From the NCBI GenBank assembly GCA_002256115.1, contig NKIK01000018.1, positions 18,186-82,185 of the forward strand: a stretch of DNA of 64,000 nucleotides, given 5' to 3'. Below are positions 1 to 9,331 of this stretch, piece by piece (position 1 is the stretch's first letter; each line of letters begins with the position of its first letter). Made by a program: the position numbers and the translations under genes. Under the pieces are notes generated by a model. That model was given only the letters and a program-made list of their open reading frames with translations, ran no database searches and was not told the DNA's origin. The stretch comes from Burkholderiales bacterium PBB3. Lineage in GTDB: Bacteria > Pseudomonadota > Gammaproteobacteria > Burkholderiales > Burkholderiaceae_C.

Positions 1-344
1 CGATGAATGAAATGCTGGCTGCCTTGATCGGTTGCTTTCAAGATGGCAGCACGGCGGGCAAAGTGCAAATGGGTCCGGCCTGGTGGTTTAACGACCACAA
101 GGATGGCAACCTGCGCCAGATCAGAGCGTTGGCCAACCACGGCGTGCTCGGGTCGTTTGTCGGCATGGTGACGGACTCGCGCAGTTTTGCCTCTTACCCG
201 CGCCACGACTACTTCCGCCGCCTGCTGTGCCGCCAACTGGGCCGCTGGGTGACCGATGGCGAGTACCCGCACGATGAAGAGGCACTGGCCACCATCGTGC
301 GTGGCGTTTGCTACGACAACGCTAAACGCTACTTCGCGCTATGA
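1..344 (+). CDS. uxaC: glucuronate isomerase UxaC, C-terminal part (cut by window edge)
   Basis: Uronate isomerase converts D-glucuronate to D-fructuronate and D-galacturonate to D-tagaturonate, the first intracellular step of pectin-sugar breakdown. Only the last 113 or so residues are here; the family is about 470 residues long, so roughly three quarters lies upstream of the window. The visible part carries the family's C-terminal signature, including GPAWWFNDHKDG, a VGMVTDSRSFASYPRHDYF segment and CYDNAKRYF at the end. The stop overlaps the uxaA start (ATGA), so the two are translationally coupled in one operon. The identification is secure even from the fragment. Confidence 0.93.
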   Translation, partial: MNEMLAALIGCFQDGSTAGKVQMGPAWWFNDHKDGNLRQIRALANHGVLGSFVGMVTDSRSFASYPRHDYFRRLLCRQLGRWVTDGEYPHDEEALATIVRGVCYDNAKRYFAL

Positions 345-1966
345 GCACTACAACAGCCCTCACCCAGCGTGCACGGGTGCTTTGCATTCATCCTGACGAT
401 GACATGCTGGTGGCGCTGGATGATTTGTCAGCGGGCGATACCGTGGTGTGGGGGAGCGAGACCCTGCAGGTCGTTACTCCAGTGCAGCGCAAACACAAAC
501 TGGCTCGCCGCGCGTATGCCGAAGGTGAGATTCTGCGCATGTATGGCACGCCTGTGGGGCGCACCACGCACGCCATTGCCGCGGGCGCCGCAGTCACCAC
601 AGAGAACCTGGCCCACTACGCCGCCGCGCCAGAGCTGGATGCGGTGGCCCCGCCCTGGACACCGCCCAACGTGCAACCTTGGCAGGGAGTGACTTTCCAG
701 GGCATCGTGCGTGCGGATGGCCGTGTCGGCACCGCCAACCATTGGCTGATTTTTCCTTTGGTATTTTGTGAGAACCGCAATGTGGAGCAACTGCGCGATG
801 CGCTGGTGCGGCCCTTGGGTTACGCCCAGGACGATCTGGCAGATTTCACGCGGTCTTTGCTCGGTAGCGCGGGCCTGGCGCCGTCGCCTGCAAAACGGCC
901 TTTTCCCAATGTGGATGGCGTTCGCATCATCACCCACCAGGGCGGCTGCGGTGGTACCCGGGCCGATGCGCGCGCGCTGTGCCGAATCCTGGCCGCGTAT
1001 GCCGACCACCCCAATGTGGCAGGCGTCACCGTGTTCAGCCTGGGCTGCCAAAACGCCCAAGTGGATATGTTCAAGGCGGCCCTGGCGGAGAAGAACCCGG
1101 CCTTTGACAAGCCTTGCCTGATCTACGAACAGCAGAAATGGGAGGGCGGTGAAGCCGCAATGATGAAGGCCGTGGTGCAAGACACGCTGCAGCAATTGGC
1201 GCTGGCCAACCAGGTGCAGCGCCAGCCCGTACCCTTGTCGCATTTGCGCATTGGTGTGAAGTGCGGCGGCTCGGATGGGTTTTCAGGCATCACCGCCAAC
1301 CCGGTGTTGGGCCTGGTGTCAGACAAGTTGGTGGCTTTGGGTGGTTCATCCGTATTGACCGAGTTCCCCGAGCTGTGCGGCGTCGAGTCCAGCCTGATTG
1401 CGCGCTGCGTGCAAGAGTCGGATAAGCATCGATTCCTGCAACTGATGCGCGATTTTGAAGCACGCGCAGAGGCCGTAGGCACCCATTTTGCAGACAACCC
1501 CAGCCCCGGCAATATCCGCGATGGTTTGATTACCGATGCCATGAAATCCGCAGGCGCTGCCAAAAAGGGCGGTAGCTCACCCATCGTGTCGGTGCTGGAT
1601 TACGGCGAGGTGGCTACCGCACAAGGTCTGTCATTGCTATGCGCCCCAGGTAACGATGTGGAGTCGGTTACCGCTTTGGTGGCGGCAGGTGCGAACTTGG
1701 TGTTGTTCACCACGGGCCTGGGCACACCCACCGGCAACCCTATCGCGCCGGTCATGAAAATTGCCAGCAACACCGAGCTGGCCGAGCGCCTGTCCGAATT
1801 GATTGACTTTGACTGCGGCAGTATTTTGGAAGGGGCCGCGCCAGACGCGCTGGCCGACGCCTTGCTGGCCCAGTTGATTGCCACCGCGTCGGGCGAACGC
1901 ATGACCCAGGCCGACCGCCTGGGGCAGCACGATTTCATCTTTTGGCGCAGGGACATTTCGCTGTGA
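341..1966 (+). CDS. uxaA: altronate dehydratase UxaA
   Basis: Dehydrates D-altronate to 2-keto-3-deoxygluconate, the third step of the galacturonate branch. At 541 residues it has the full two-part layout: an N-terminal SAF-like domain (about residues 10-95, with GTPVGRTTHAI) and the long catalytic part (GRVGTANHWL, THQGGCGGTRADA, the Cys-containing SLGCQNAQ, KCGGSDGFSG). The Cys and His residues of the conserved metal-binding segments are present. It starts on an ATG inside the uxaC stop and ends over the GTG start of uxaB, so uxaC-uxaA-uxaB form a tight operon. Nothing suggests truncation or inactivation. Confidence 0.95.
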   Translation: MSTTTALTQRARVLCIHPDDDMLVALDDLSAGDTVVWGSETLQVVTPVQRKHKLARRAYAEGEILRMYGTPVGRTTHAIAAGAAVTTENLAHYAAAPELDAVAPPWTPPNVQPWQGVTFQGIVRADGRVGTANHWLIFPLVFCENRNVEQLRDALVRPLGYAQDDLADFTRSLLGSAGLAPSPAKRPFPNVDGVRIITHQGGCGGTRADARALCRILAAYADHPNVAGVTVFSLGCQNAQVDMFKAALAEKNPAFDKPCLIYEQQKWEGGEAAMMKAVVQDTLQQLALANQVQRQPVPLSHLRIGVKCGGSDGFSGITANPVLGLVSDKLVALGGSSVLTEFPELCGVESSLIARCVQESDKHRFLQLMRDFEARAEAVGTHFADNPSPGNIRDGLITDAMKSAGAAKKGGSSPIVSVLDYGEVATAQGLSLLCAPGNDVESVTALVAAGANLVLFTTGLGTPTGNPIAPVMKIASNTELAERLSELIDFDCGSILEGAAPDALADALLAQLIATASGERMTQADRLGQHDFIFWRRDISL

Positions 1967-3363
1967 CCACTGCCTTGGCGCTGTCGGCGAACCTGCCCCT
2001 GCTGGCGCGCTCGCGGCCCCAGGCCTTACCCATTCGGGTCTTGCAGTTTGGTCAGGGAAATTTTTTGCGCGGGTTTGTGGATTGGCAGATCGACTTGCTC
2101 AATGAACGCTGCGCGATGGACCTGGGTGTGGTCATCGTCCGGCCCACATCGCGCTCTACTGCACCGCTGCTAGATACCCAAGGCGGCTGCTACACCACAG
2201 TGTTGCGGGGGCTGGACGCAGCAGGTGCATTGCAAACGGACGTGCGGGTAATCCAGTGTGTGCAACGCGAACTCGATCTGGCGGTGCATTGGCCCGACTA
2301 CCTGGCGCTGGCCGCCAACCCCAATGTGCGCTTTGTGGTCTCCAACACCACGGAGGCTGGCATCACGGTTAACACCACGGACCAGTATCAGGACCAGCCG
2401 CCTAGCAGCTTTCCAGCCAAGCTGACGCGCTGGCTGCACGCCCGCTTCGTACACTTTTGCGCCGACTCCAGCAAGGGGCTAATTCTGCTGCCCACCGAGC
2501 TGATTGAGGCCAATGGTCCTGCGCTGCGCAATGCTGTGCTGCATTGCGCAGCGCTTTGGAAATTAGAGGCTGAATTTGTAAGCTGGCTGAACGAAGCCTG
2601 CCAGTTTTGCTCCACGCTGGTCGATCGCATCGTGACCGGCTACCCCAGTGCAGAGGCCGAGTCCTTGCAGGCGCAGTGGGGCTACCGTGATCCGATGATG
2701 GTGGCAGGTGAGCGCTACCACTATTGGGCCATTCAGGCGCCCGCCTGGGTCGCACAAGAGCTTCCGCTGCACCGCGCGGGCCTGAGTGTGCAATGGGTGG
2801 CCGACCTGGCCCCCATCCGTCTGCGCAAGGTGGCGATCCTCAATGGGGCGCACACGCTGTTGTCAGCGCTGGGCTTGTTGGCTGGCCTGCAGACGGTAGG
2901 CGCTGCCATGGCAGATACCCAGCTGCACAGCTTTCTACAAGACACGCTGGAGCAGGAAATTTTGCCCACTCTGCCATTTGCGCAAAACGATTTGCAGGCA
3001 TTCGCCGCCGAGGTGTTGCTGCGGTTTTCCAATCCCACCATCTCGCATGCGCTCAGTGCTATTGCGCTGAACCAGGAGAGCAAGTTTGCGGCTCGCTTAC
3101 TGCCACAGCTACTCAGCTTTCGGCGCATCACGGGGACGCTCCCCTCTCGTATCGTGCTCGTCTTGGCGGCACTGGCGCAGGCATCACCTGGCACACCCAG
3201 CGCAGCCCACTATCTGGCCCGCGCAGATGTATGGGGACAAGACCTTAACGCAATAGACGGTTTGACAGAACAACTAGAAGCCGCCATGCAAACCCTGGCC
3301 CAGCACGGCGTCCGCCAAGCCATGCAAGTGGCATCTCAGCACGCATTGAAAGACACCGCATGA
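1963..3363 (+). CDS. uxaB: tagaturonate reductase / altronate oxidoreductase UxaB
   Basis: NADH-dependent reductase of the mannitol dehydrogenase superfamily that makes D-altronate from D-tagaturonate. The N-terminal nucleotide-binding segment reads VLQFGQGNFLRGFVDW and the C-terminal catalytic segment includes KVAILNGAHT, both typical of the family. I chose GTG at 1963 because it overlaps the uxaA stop (GTGA) and has a purine-rich stretch about ten bases upstream; a TTG 21 bases earlier is in the same frame and less likely. That gives 466 residues, close to the usual 480. The stop overlaps the next start (ATGA at 3360). Gene order uxaC-A-B covers galacturonate to KDG. Confidence 0.92.
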   Translation: MTTALALSANLPLLARSRPQALPIRVLQFGQGNFLRGFVDWQIDLLNERCAMDLGVVIVRPTSRSTAPLLDTQGGCYTTVLRGLDAAGALQTDVRVIQCVQRELDLAVHWPDYLALAANPNVRFVVSNTTEAGITVNTTDQYQDQPPSSFPAKLTRWLHARFVHFCADSSKGLILLPTELIEANGPALRNAVLHCAALWKLEAEFVSWLNEACQFCSTLVDRIVTGYPSAEAESLQAQWGYRDPMMVAGERYHYWAIQAPAWVAQELPLHRAGLSVQWVADLAPIRLRKVAILNGAHTLLSALGLLAGLQTVGAAMADTQLHSFLQDTLEQEILPTLPFAQNDLQAFAAEVLLRFSNPTISHALSAIALNQESKFAARLLPQLLSFRRITGTLPSRIVLVLAALAQASPGTPSAAHYLARADVWGQDLNAIDGLTEQLEAAMQTLAQHGVRQAMQVASQHALKDTA

Positions 3364-4817
3364 AACACCCCTTCCCCACTATCGCACTACCAGGAGTCTG
3401 GGCGGCAAAGCGTTTTGCGCAGGTAAAAGGAGGAGCCCGCAGGGCGGGGGACACGGAGCAAAGCGCTTTGCCGTCCAGACTCCTAGCGCTAGCAATGATG
3501 CTTGGAGCAGGGCTGTCCTTCGCGCAGAGCCCCACCGCCACACCGCTGCCCACCAGCGAACAACTCAACCGCTTCACCTACGACATCGCCGGATGGGCCC
3601 AAGGCACGCGTGGCGGCGCAGGGGGCCAGATCATTCGCGTCACCAACCTGAATGAGTCCGGCCCCGGCTCCTACCGCGCAGCGCTGGAAGCTACAGGCCC
3701 GCGCATCGTTGTGTTTGAAGTGGGTGGTGTGATTGATATGCAGGGCAAGAACATCAATGTGAAGAACCCCTTCCTCACCGTCGCCGGTCAAACCGCGCCG
3801 CACCCCGGTATCACCGTCATCAAGTCGGAAACCAATATTGCGACCCATGATGTGATCGTCCAGCACATGATGTTTCGCCCCGGCGAGTTTGGTCGCGCCA
3901 AGCGCAGCGGTGCGGACCAGGATGCCATTTCCACTCAGGGTGCTGCCCACCGCGTCATCGTGGACCACTGCTCTTTCTCCTGGGCTACAGATGAAAACCT
4001 GTCGGTGGGTGGCCCGCGCTTTGTCGGTGCACAAGCGTCTGACTGGCGCCAGAACACCTCGCACAACATCACCTACAGCTACAACCTGATTTACGAGGGC
4101 TTGGCCAACTCGGTACACGTCAAGGGCGAGCACTCCAAAGGCACGCTGGTGCACGACAACGCCAACGGTGTCTTGCTGTACGGCAATATCTACGCATCCA
4201 ACCGCGAGCGCAATGCCTTGTTCAAGGGCGGCGTGCAGGCCGCCATGGTGAATAACCTGATCTTCAACCCCGGTGCCAAGGCCGTGCACTACAACCTGGT
4301 GGCCCACGAATGGGAAGGCCATGCGTTCCAAGTCGGCAAAGTCACGCTGGTGGCCAATGTGTACCGCCAGGGCCCGGACACCAAAGCCAACACGCCTTTG
4401 TTTGCATTGGGCGGTCATGGTGATGTGGAGTTGTTCCTGAAGGACAACATTGCCGTTGATGATGTAGGCCAACCCGTCGCACTCACTGGGGTCTATACGG
4501 CGAGTCAAGCCCGCATTCTGTCGGCCCCGCAGGCTTACTTGCCAGCGGATATTCGGGTCTATCCGGCGCGCCAGCTAGAGCGCGACTTACCGTTGGCCGC
4601 AGGCGCGCGCCCCTGGGCGCGTGACCCGATTGACTTCAAGCTCTTATCGGATGTGGCCGAGGGCCGCGGCCTGATCATTGACTCTGAAGTGCAAAACGCC
4701 CAGGGCTACCCCACCTATGCGGCTACCCGCAGCGCGTTCAATCCGCAAGACTGGAACTTGGACGATATGAGTCCCAAAGCCGGTTGGGCGACCCGCTTCC
4801 CTACACGGGTGCACTAG
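3360..4817 (+). CDS. exported pectate-lyase-like polysaccharide lyase
   Basis: Predicted parallel beta-helix polysaccharide lyase acting on pectin outside the cytoplasm. The sequence after residue ~60 starts with GGAGGQIIRVTNL, then VFEVGGVIDM, TVAGQTAPHPGI, VIVQHMMFRPG and IVDHCSFSWATDENLS, the pattern of PL1-type pectate lyases (Amb_all fold). The N-terminus is odd: codons 12-42 come from a 93-bp H-family hairpin (3392-3484), so the hydrophobic export signal (RLLALAMMLGAGLSFAQ) begins only near residue 40. Without the insert the same start would give a normal signal peptide. An internal ATG near 3495 could start a shorter form, but with a poor signal. It overlaps uxaB by ATGA and precedes the GH43 gene. 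Confidence 0.85.
   Translation: MKHPFPTIALPGVWAAKRFAQVKGGARRAGDTEQSALPSRLLALAMMLGAGLSFAQSPTATPLPTSEQLNRFTYDIAGWAQGTRGGAGGQIIRVTNLNESGPGSYRAALEATGPRIVVFEVGGVIDMQGKNINVKNPFLTVAGQTAPHPGITVIKSETNIATHDVIVQHMMFRPGEFGRAKRSGADQDAISTQGAAHRVIVDHCSFSWATDENLSVGGPRFVGAQASDWRQNTSHNITYSYNLIYEGLANSVHVKGEHSKGTLVHDNANGVLLYGNIYASNRERNALFKGGVQAAMVNNLIFNPGAKAVHYNLVAHEWEGHAFQVGKVTLVANVYRQGPDTKANTPLFALGGHGDVELFLKDNIAVDDVGQPVALTGVYTASQARILSAPQAYLPADIRVYPARQLERDLPLAAGARPWARDPIDFKLLSDVAEGRGLIIDSEVQNAQGYPTYAATRSAFNPQDWNLDDMSPKAGWATRFPTRVH
3392..3484 (+). repeat. H-family hairpin repeat, copy A (inside a coding region)
   Basis: Outer arms AGGAGTCTGG (3392-3401) and CCAGACTCCT (3475-3484) are complementary, and the pairing continues inward to about 28 of 31 bases with the shared GCGTTTTGC/GCAAAGCGC inner stem. 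The loop holds the family core GGTAAAAGGAGGAGCCCGC...GGACACGGAGCAAA. It keeps the reading frame of the lyase gene open. The core matches copies at 42.6, 42.8, 53.0 and 63.3 kb, but the outer arms do not. Confidence 0.85.
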
Positions 4818-4819
4818 CC

Positions 4820-6472
4820 ATGTTGCATGTGTTTCGCTCTTGGTGGCGCTATCGAATGGGTTCACTGCTGAGCCTGCTGCTGGTGCTGGCGAGCCCGTGG
4901 GCGGCTGCCCAGACCCCATGTGCATTGCAACCCGGCAACGCGTACTTGCGCCCCTGCCAAACCTGGGCCCAAGGCGTTGAAGGGCAGCGCAAAGCAGACT
5001 TGGGCGATGGCCGCTACCTCAACCCCATTCTGGCGGGTGACCACCCGGACCCCAGCATCCTGAAAGATGGCAACGACTATTACATGACGTTCTCGTCGTT
5101 CGAAGCCTACCCCGGCGTCACCATCTGGCATTCACGCGATCTTGTGAACTGGGAGCCCATCGGTCCTGCCCTCACGCAATACATCGGCAGCGTGTGGGCC
5201 CCTGAGCTCACCAAGCATGGGGACACGTATTACGTTTACATCCCGGTCAAACAGCCCGGCAATAACAATATCTACGTGGTGCAAGCCAAGAACATCCGTG
5301 GCCCGTGGTCAGCCCCGGTGGCGCTGAACAACGAGCGCATTGATCCGGGTCATATCGTGGGCGAAGACGGCAAGCGCTATTTGTTTTTGTCGCATGGGGA
5401 CCGCGTGCAATTGTCCGATGACGGCTTGCGCACGGTAGGCCCCATGACCCATGTGTACGACGGCTGGAAGTACCCCGAAGAGTGGGAGGTAGAAAGTTAC
5501 TCCCAAGAAGGCCCCAAGATGCTGCGCCGGGGCGACTACTTTTATATGACGCTGGCATTGGGTGGCACCGCAGGCCCGCCCACCGGCCACATGGTGGTGT
5601 CGGCGCGCTCCAAGTCCATCCACGGGCCGTGGGAAAACTCACCCTACAACCCCATCTTGCGCACCCAGTCGGCCGCAGAAAAGTGGTGGTCCAAAGGGCA
5701 TGCCACGCTGGTGGAAGGCCCCAATGACAAAGACTGGTTCATGCTCTACCACGGCTACGAAAACGGCTTCCACACGCTGGGCCGTCAAACGCTGATGAGT
5801 GCGGTGGAGTGGACACCCGACGGCTGGTTCAAGGCCAAGGACGCCGACGAGGGTGTGCCGTTACCCAAACCCCAGGGCGGCAGCGCGGTACCCCATGGCT
5901 TGCCTTTGTCGGATGACTTTTCCAGTAATAAATTTGGCTTGCAATGGAGCTTCTTCAAGGGCGGCGCGGATGAGATGGCTCGGGTGCGCTATCTGGATAC
6001 AGCACAGGGCAAAACACTGGAGCTGAAAGCCAAAGGCAACTCACCCGCCAACAGCTCGCCCATGACTTTTTTGGCAGGCGATCAGGCCTACCAGTTGGAG
6101 GTCGATGTGGACCTGGATGCCGAAGCCCAAGCGGGGGTATTGCTGTTCTACAACGACAAGCTGTATGCAGGCCTGGGCATCAATGCCAAGAGCCTGGTGC
6201 TGCACCGCTATGGCATGGACCAGCGCAGCAGTGCCAAGCCTGCGGGCATGGGCAATCAGTTGCGTGTGCGCCTCACTAACAACCGCCACATCGTCACCCT
6301 TCACACGTCCATAGACCAGGGCACCACCTGGCAAAAGTACGGCGTGCAAATGGATGTGACGGGCTACCACCACAACGTGGCCTACGGATTTATGAGCCTG
6401 CGCCCGGCGCTGTACGCGGCCGGCCAGGGTGCGGTGCGGTTTGGTAATTTGACTTACCGCGCCCTGCCTTGA
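4820..6472 (+). CDS. exported GH43-family glycoside hydrolase with C-terminal beta-sandwich
   Basis: Predicted beta-xylosidase/arabinosidase-type enzyme releasing side-chain sugars from plant polysaccharide. After a signal peptide (hydrophobic run ending PWAAAQT) the five-bladed propeller begins with [14 protein letters not shown], where the Asp of the HPDPS motif is the family's general base. [29 protein letters not shown] (candidate acid Glu) and [22 protein letters not shown] follow. From about residue 370 a second domain (LPLSDDFSS onward) resembles the concanavalin-like C-terminal domain of many GH43 enzymes. I start at ATG 4820, two bases after the lyase stop; ATG 4856 is a plausible shorter start. 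The substrate cannot be fixed from sequence. Confidence 0.9.
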   Translation: MLHVFRSWWRYRMGSLLSLLLVLASPWAAAQTPCALQPGNAYLRPCQTWAQGVEGQRKADLGDGRYLNPILAGDHPDPSILKDGNDYYMTFSSFEAYPGVTIWHSRDLVNWEPIGPALTQYIGSVWAPELTKHGDTYYVYIPVKQPGNNNIYVVQAKNIRGPWSAPVALNNERIDPGHIVGEDGKRYLFLSHGDRVQLSDDGLRTVGPMTHVYDGWKYPEEWEVESYSQEGPKMLRRGDYFYMTLALGGTAGPPTGHMVVSARSKSIHGPWENSPYNPILRTQSAAEKWWSKGHATLVEGPNDKDWFMLYHGYENGFHTLGRQTLMSAVEWTPDGWFKAKDADEGVPLPKPQGGSAVPHGLPLSDDFSSNKFGLQWSFFKGGADEMARVRYLDTAQGKTLELKAKGNSPANSSPMTFLAGDQAYQLEVDVDLDAEAQAGVLLFYNDKLYAGLGINAKSLVLHRYGMDQRSSAKPAGMGNQLRVRLTNNRHIVTLHTSIDQGTTWQKYGVQMDVTGYHHNVAYGFMSLRPALYAAGQGAVRFGNLTYRALP

Positions 6473-6510
6473 TTTCATTTGATTTTTTACAACCACAAGA
6501 GGAGACAGAC

Positions 6511-7491
6511 ATGATGACTTTCCGCAAGACTTGGTTTCGTTCATTGATAGCCACCGCCTGCACACTGGCCGTGGCCAGCGCCTGGGCTACGGAGTTCCGA
6601 TCCGCCGACATTCACCCGGACGATTACCCCACCGTGCTGGCCGTGCGCCACATGGGCGAAGAGCTCAGTAAAGCCACCGGTGGCAAGCACAGCATCAAGG
6701 TGTATTCCAAAACAGCTCTGGGCAGCGAGAAAGACACCATTGAGCAGACCAAGCTGGGTGCGATTGCGATGGCCCGCGTCAACGTGGCGCCTATGAACAA
6801 CATCTGCCCGGCCACGATGGTGCCCACCATGCCGTTCTTGTTCCGCTCTACCGAGCATTTGCGCAAGGTGTTGGATGGTGCGATTGGCGATGAGATTTTG
6901 AAAGATTGCGAAGCCCAGGGCTTTATTGGCCTGGCGTTTTATGACTCCGGCGCGCGCTCCATCTACACCGTCAAAAAGCCTATCAAGACGCTGGCCGATG
7001 CCAAAGGCTTGAAGGTGCGCGTGCAGCAAAGCGACCTGTGGGTGGCATTGCTCGAAGCCATGGGTGCCAACGCCACGCCGATGCCGTTTGGCGAGGTCTA
7101 CACTGCGCTGAAAACCGGCCTGGTAGACGCTGCAGAAAACAACTACCCCAGCTACGAAAGCTCACGTCACTTCGAGGTAGCCCGCTTCTATAACAAGACC
7201 GAGCATTCCATGGCACCCGAGATCTTGCTGTTCTCCAAGAAGGTGTGGGACACCTTGTCGGCTGACGAGCAAAAGCAAATCCGCGCGGCTGCCAAAGAGT
7301 CGGTGCTGTTTATGCGCAAGCTCTGGGATGAGCGCGAAGAGAAGTCTTTGGCTGTGGTGAAAGCGGCCGGTGTGCAACTGGTGGAAGTGGACAAAGCCAG
7401 CTTCCAGACTGCGATGAAGCCGGTGTATGACAAGTTCCTGAAAGATCCCAAGCTGCAGGACATGGTCAAGCGCATCAATGCCGTCAAGTAA
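6511..7491 (+). CDS. TRAP transporter periplasmic substrate-binding protein (DctP type)
   Basis: Extracytoplasmic solute receptor of a tripartite ATP-independent periplasmic transporter. It has a signal peptide (cleavage after SAWA), then the DctP fold with [13 protein letters not shown], the conserved Arg region [12 protein letters not shown] and the [21 protein letters not shown] segment that contacts the carboxylate. Such receptors near uxa genes usually bind uronates or their oligomers, which fits this locus; that is inference. I chose ATG 6511 because GAGGAG lies about 10 bases upstream; the frame stays open 42 bases further. Two membrane subunits follow directly. Confidence 0.93.
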   Translation: MMTFRKTWFRSLIATACTLAVASAWATEFRSADIHPDDYPTVLAVRHMGEELSKATGGKHSIKVYSKTALGSEKDTIEQTKLGAIAMARVNVAPMNNICPATMVPTMPFLFRSTEHLRKVLDGAIGDEILKDCEAQGFIGLAFYDSGARSIYTVKKPIKTLADAKGLKVRVQQSDLWVALLEAMGANATPMPFGEVYTALKTGLVDAAENNYPSYESSRHFEVARFYNKTEHSMAPEILLFSKKVWDTLSADEQKQIRAAAKESVLFMRKLWDEREEKSLAVVKAAGVQLVEVDKASFQTAMKPVYDKFLKDPKLQDMVKRINAVK

Positions 7492-7500
7492 GGCGGCCGT

Positions 7501-7989
7501 ATGTACACACGCCTTTGCGCAGCCATAGCGCGCCTGTGCCTGCAAATCGGGGTGGTCGGGCTGGTGCTGCTCATCGCAGCCGTGCTCTACCAGGTTATAG
7601 GTCGCTACATCTTCAATGACACACCGACCTGGGCAGAGAGCGGCTCGGTCTTGCTGGTGCTCTACGTCACGATGATGGGCATGGCGGTAGGCGTGCGCGA
7701 TGCAGGCCATATCGGCCTGGAGTCTTTGCTGGTGCTGGCCCCCGAGGCGGTGCGTCTGAAGATGGAGCTGCTGATCCACGCACTGGTGCTGGTGTTTGGC
7801 GCGGTGATGGCCTATTACTGCGCGGTGCTGGCCCAAAGCGTGTGGGATTACAAGATTCCCACGCTGGGCGTATCAGAGGCCTTGAAGTACCTGCCCCCGG
7901 CGGGTGCAGGTCTGCTGATCGCCATGTTTTCGATTGAACATATTTTGGCCCTGCTGCAGGGCAAAGAGGTGGAGCCCGCATGGCACTGA
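7501..7989 (+). CDS. TRAP transporter small permease (DctQ type)
   Basis: Small membrane subunit of the TRAP transporter, 162 residues with four predicted membrane helices (about residues 12-35, 45-65, 85-108, 128-148). The conserved WAESGSVLLVLYVTMMGMAVG segment is the DctQ signature. It starts 10 bases after the receptor gene and its end overlaps the large permease by 10 bases, so all three subunits are made from one message. It forms the stable membrane complex with the DctM-type subunit encoded next. Confidence 0.92.
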   Translation: MYTRLCAAIARLCLQIGVVGLVLLIAAVLYQVIGRYIFNDTPTWAESGSVLLVLYVTMMGMAVGVRDAGHIGLESLLVLAPEAVRLKMELLIHALVLVFGAVMAYYCAVLAQSVWDYKIPTLGVSEALKYLPPAGAGLLIAMFSIEHILALLQGKEVEPAWH

Positions 7990-9263
7990 CTATTCTGTGC
8001 GTGAGCTTCACGCTGCTCTTGCTGCTGGGCGTGCCCGTGGCGTTCTCTATCGGCATCTCGTCTCTGTTGACGCTGCTGTACGAAGGCCTGCCGCTGGCGG
8101 TGGGCTTCCAGCAAATGATTTCCGGCATGAGCCCGTTCTCATTTCTGGCGATTCCTTTCTTTATCTTTGCGGGGGAAATCATGATGTACGGCGGCATTGC
8201 CGACCGCATCGTGGACTTTGCCAAATCCATGGCCGGGCATGTGCGCGGCGGCCTGGGCATGAGCAATGTGCTGGCCTGCACCTTGTTTGGCGGCGTGTCG
8301 GGTTCGCCAGTGGCCGATGTATCAGCCATGGGCTCGGTGTTGATTCCACAGATGGTGAAAGAAGGCTACGACGCGGACTACGCCGTGAATGTGACGACCC
8401 ATGCCTCACTGGTGGGGGCGCTGATGCCCACCAGCCACAACCTGATCATCTTCACGCTGGCCGCCAGTGGCAAGGCCAGCATTGCCACGCTGATCCTGGC
8501 GGGCATCATCCCTGCCGTGCTGCTGACCATTTGCAATCTGGTGGCGGCGTATGCGGTGGCGGTGCACCGGGGCTATCCGGCGGGCACCTTCCCTGGCTGG
8601 GCGGTGGTGGCGCGCTCGTTTGCGCAGTCGCTGCCGGGCCTGCTGGTGGTGGTCATCATCGTGGCGGGCATTTTGTCCGGCGCGTTTACGGCCACCGAGT
8701 CGGCGTCTGTGGCCGTGGTGTGGGCGCTATTTTTGGCGGCCGTGGTTTATCGCCGCTTGACCAAGGAGCAGTTTTTAAAGGCCGCGGCCAAGGCCGTCAA
8801 AAGCACTGGCACCGTGCTGCTGCTGATCGGCATCAGCTCGATGTTTGGTTACTTGATTGGCCTGTATGGCGTGGCTGAGCTCACCGGTACGGCGCTGTCT
8901 GGCTTCAGCACCAAACCCTGGGTGATCTTCTTGTGCGTCAACGTCATCCTGTTTGTGCTGGGCACGTTTCTGGACATGGCCGCCACCATCCTGATCTGCA
9001 CGCCCATCTTTTTGCCTATCTGCCAGCAAATGGGCATGAGCACCGAGCAGTTTGGCATCGTCATGCTGATCAACTGCGCGCTGGGCCTGAACACCCCGCC
9101 CGTGGGCACCACCCAGTTTGTGGGCTGCACGATTGGCGGCGTCTCCGTAGGTACGGTCATGAAAACCATCTGGCCGTTTTACGGTGGCCTGATAGTTGCT
9201 CTGATGCTGGTCACCTACGTGCCCGCATTCACCATGTGGCTGCCCGAACTCTTATTGAAGTGA
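7980..9263 (+). CDS. TRAP transporter large permease (DctM type)
   Basis: Large membrane subunit that carries out sodium-driven uptake of the receptor-bound acid. 427 residues, about 12 membrane segments, with family hallmarks: GVPVAFSIGISSLLTLL near the start, FFIFAGEIMMYGGIADRIVDFA, GGVSGSPVADVSAMGSVLIP, and LGTFLDMAATILICTPIFLP plus NCALGLNTPPVGTTQFVG near the end. It starts within the small-subunit gene. With the upstream receptor and uxa genes it most likely imports galacturonate or a related acid. Confidence 0.93.
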   Translation: MALTILCVSFTLLLLLGVPVAFSIGISSLLTLLYEGLPLAVGFQQMISGMSPFSFLAIPFFIFAGEIMMYGGIADRIVDFAKSMAGHVRGGLGMSNVLACTLFGGVSGSPVADVSAMGSVLIPQMVKEGYDADYAVNVTTHASLVGALMPTSHNLIIFTLAASGKASIATLILAGIIPAVLLTICNLVAAYAVAVHRGYPAGTFPGWAVVARSFAQSLPGLLVVVIIVAGILSGAFTATESASVAVVWALFLAAVVYRRLTKEQFLKAAAKAVKSTGTVLLLIGISSMFGYLIGLYGVAELTGTALSGFSTKPWVIFLCVNVILFVLGTFLDMAATILICTPIFLPICQQMGMSTEQFGIVMLINCALGLNTPPVGTTQFVGCTIGGVSVGTVMKTIWPFYGGLIVALMLVTYVPAFTMWLPELLLK

Positions 9264-9300
9264 ACCAGCGCATGGGCCAAGATTGGTCCATAATTCAATT

Positions 9301-9315
9301 TGAAACAGGTTTTCA
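9301..9315. promoter_or_regulatory. candidate KdgR-type operator upstream of the IclR gene
   Basis: The 15-mer TGAAACAGGTTTTCA has outer half-sites TGAAA and TTTCA in perfect dyad symmetry, the pattern of KdgR binding sites in gammaproteobacteria. It lies 16 bases before the start of an IclR-family gene at the end of a pectin-sugar operon, where autoregulation is common. Only this copy was noticed. Confidence 0.5.
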
Positions 9316-9331
9316 GAGAAAACAAAACAAA

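Noticed and set aside
428..1243. 271-codon minus-strand frame antisense to uxaA
   Set aside because: It lies wholly inside a secure gene, with low-complexity His/Arg/Gln-rich translation and no family signs; it is a by-product of codon bias.
3360..3484. pectate lyase gene as a pseudogene broken by the H element
   Set aside because: The frame stays open through the insert and the catalytic part is intact, so it is better called a modified gene.
3489..4508. 339-codon minus-strand frame antisense to the pectate lyase gene
   Set aside because: The plus-strand product has clear beta-helix motifs and a coherent export signal; the antisense translation shows nothing recognisable.
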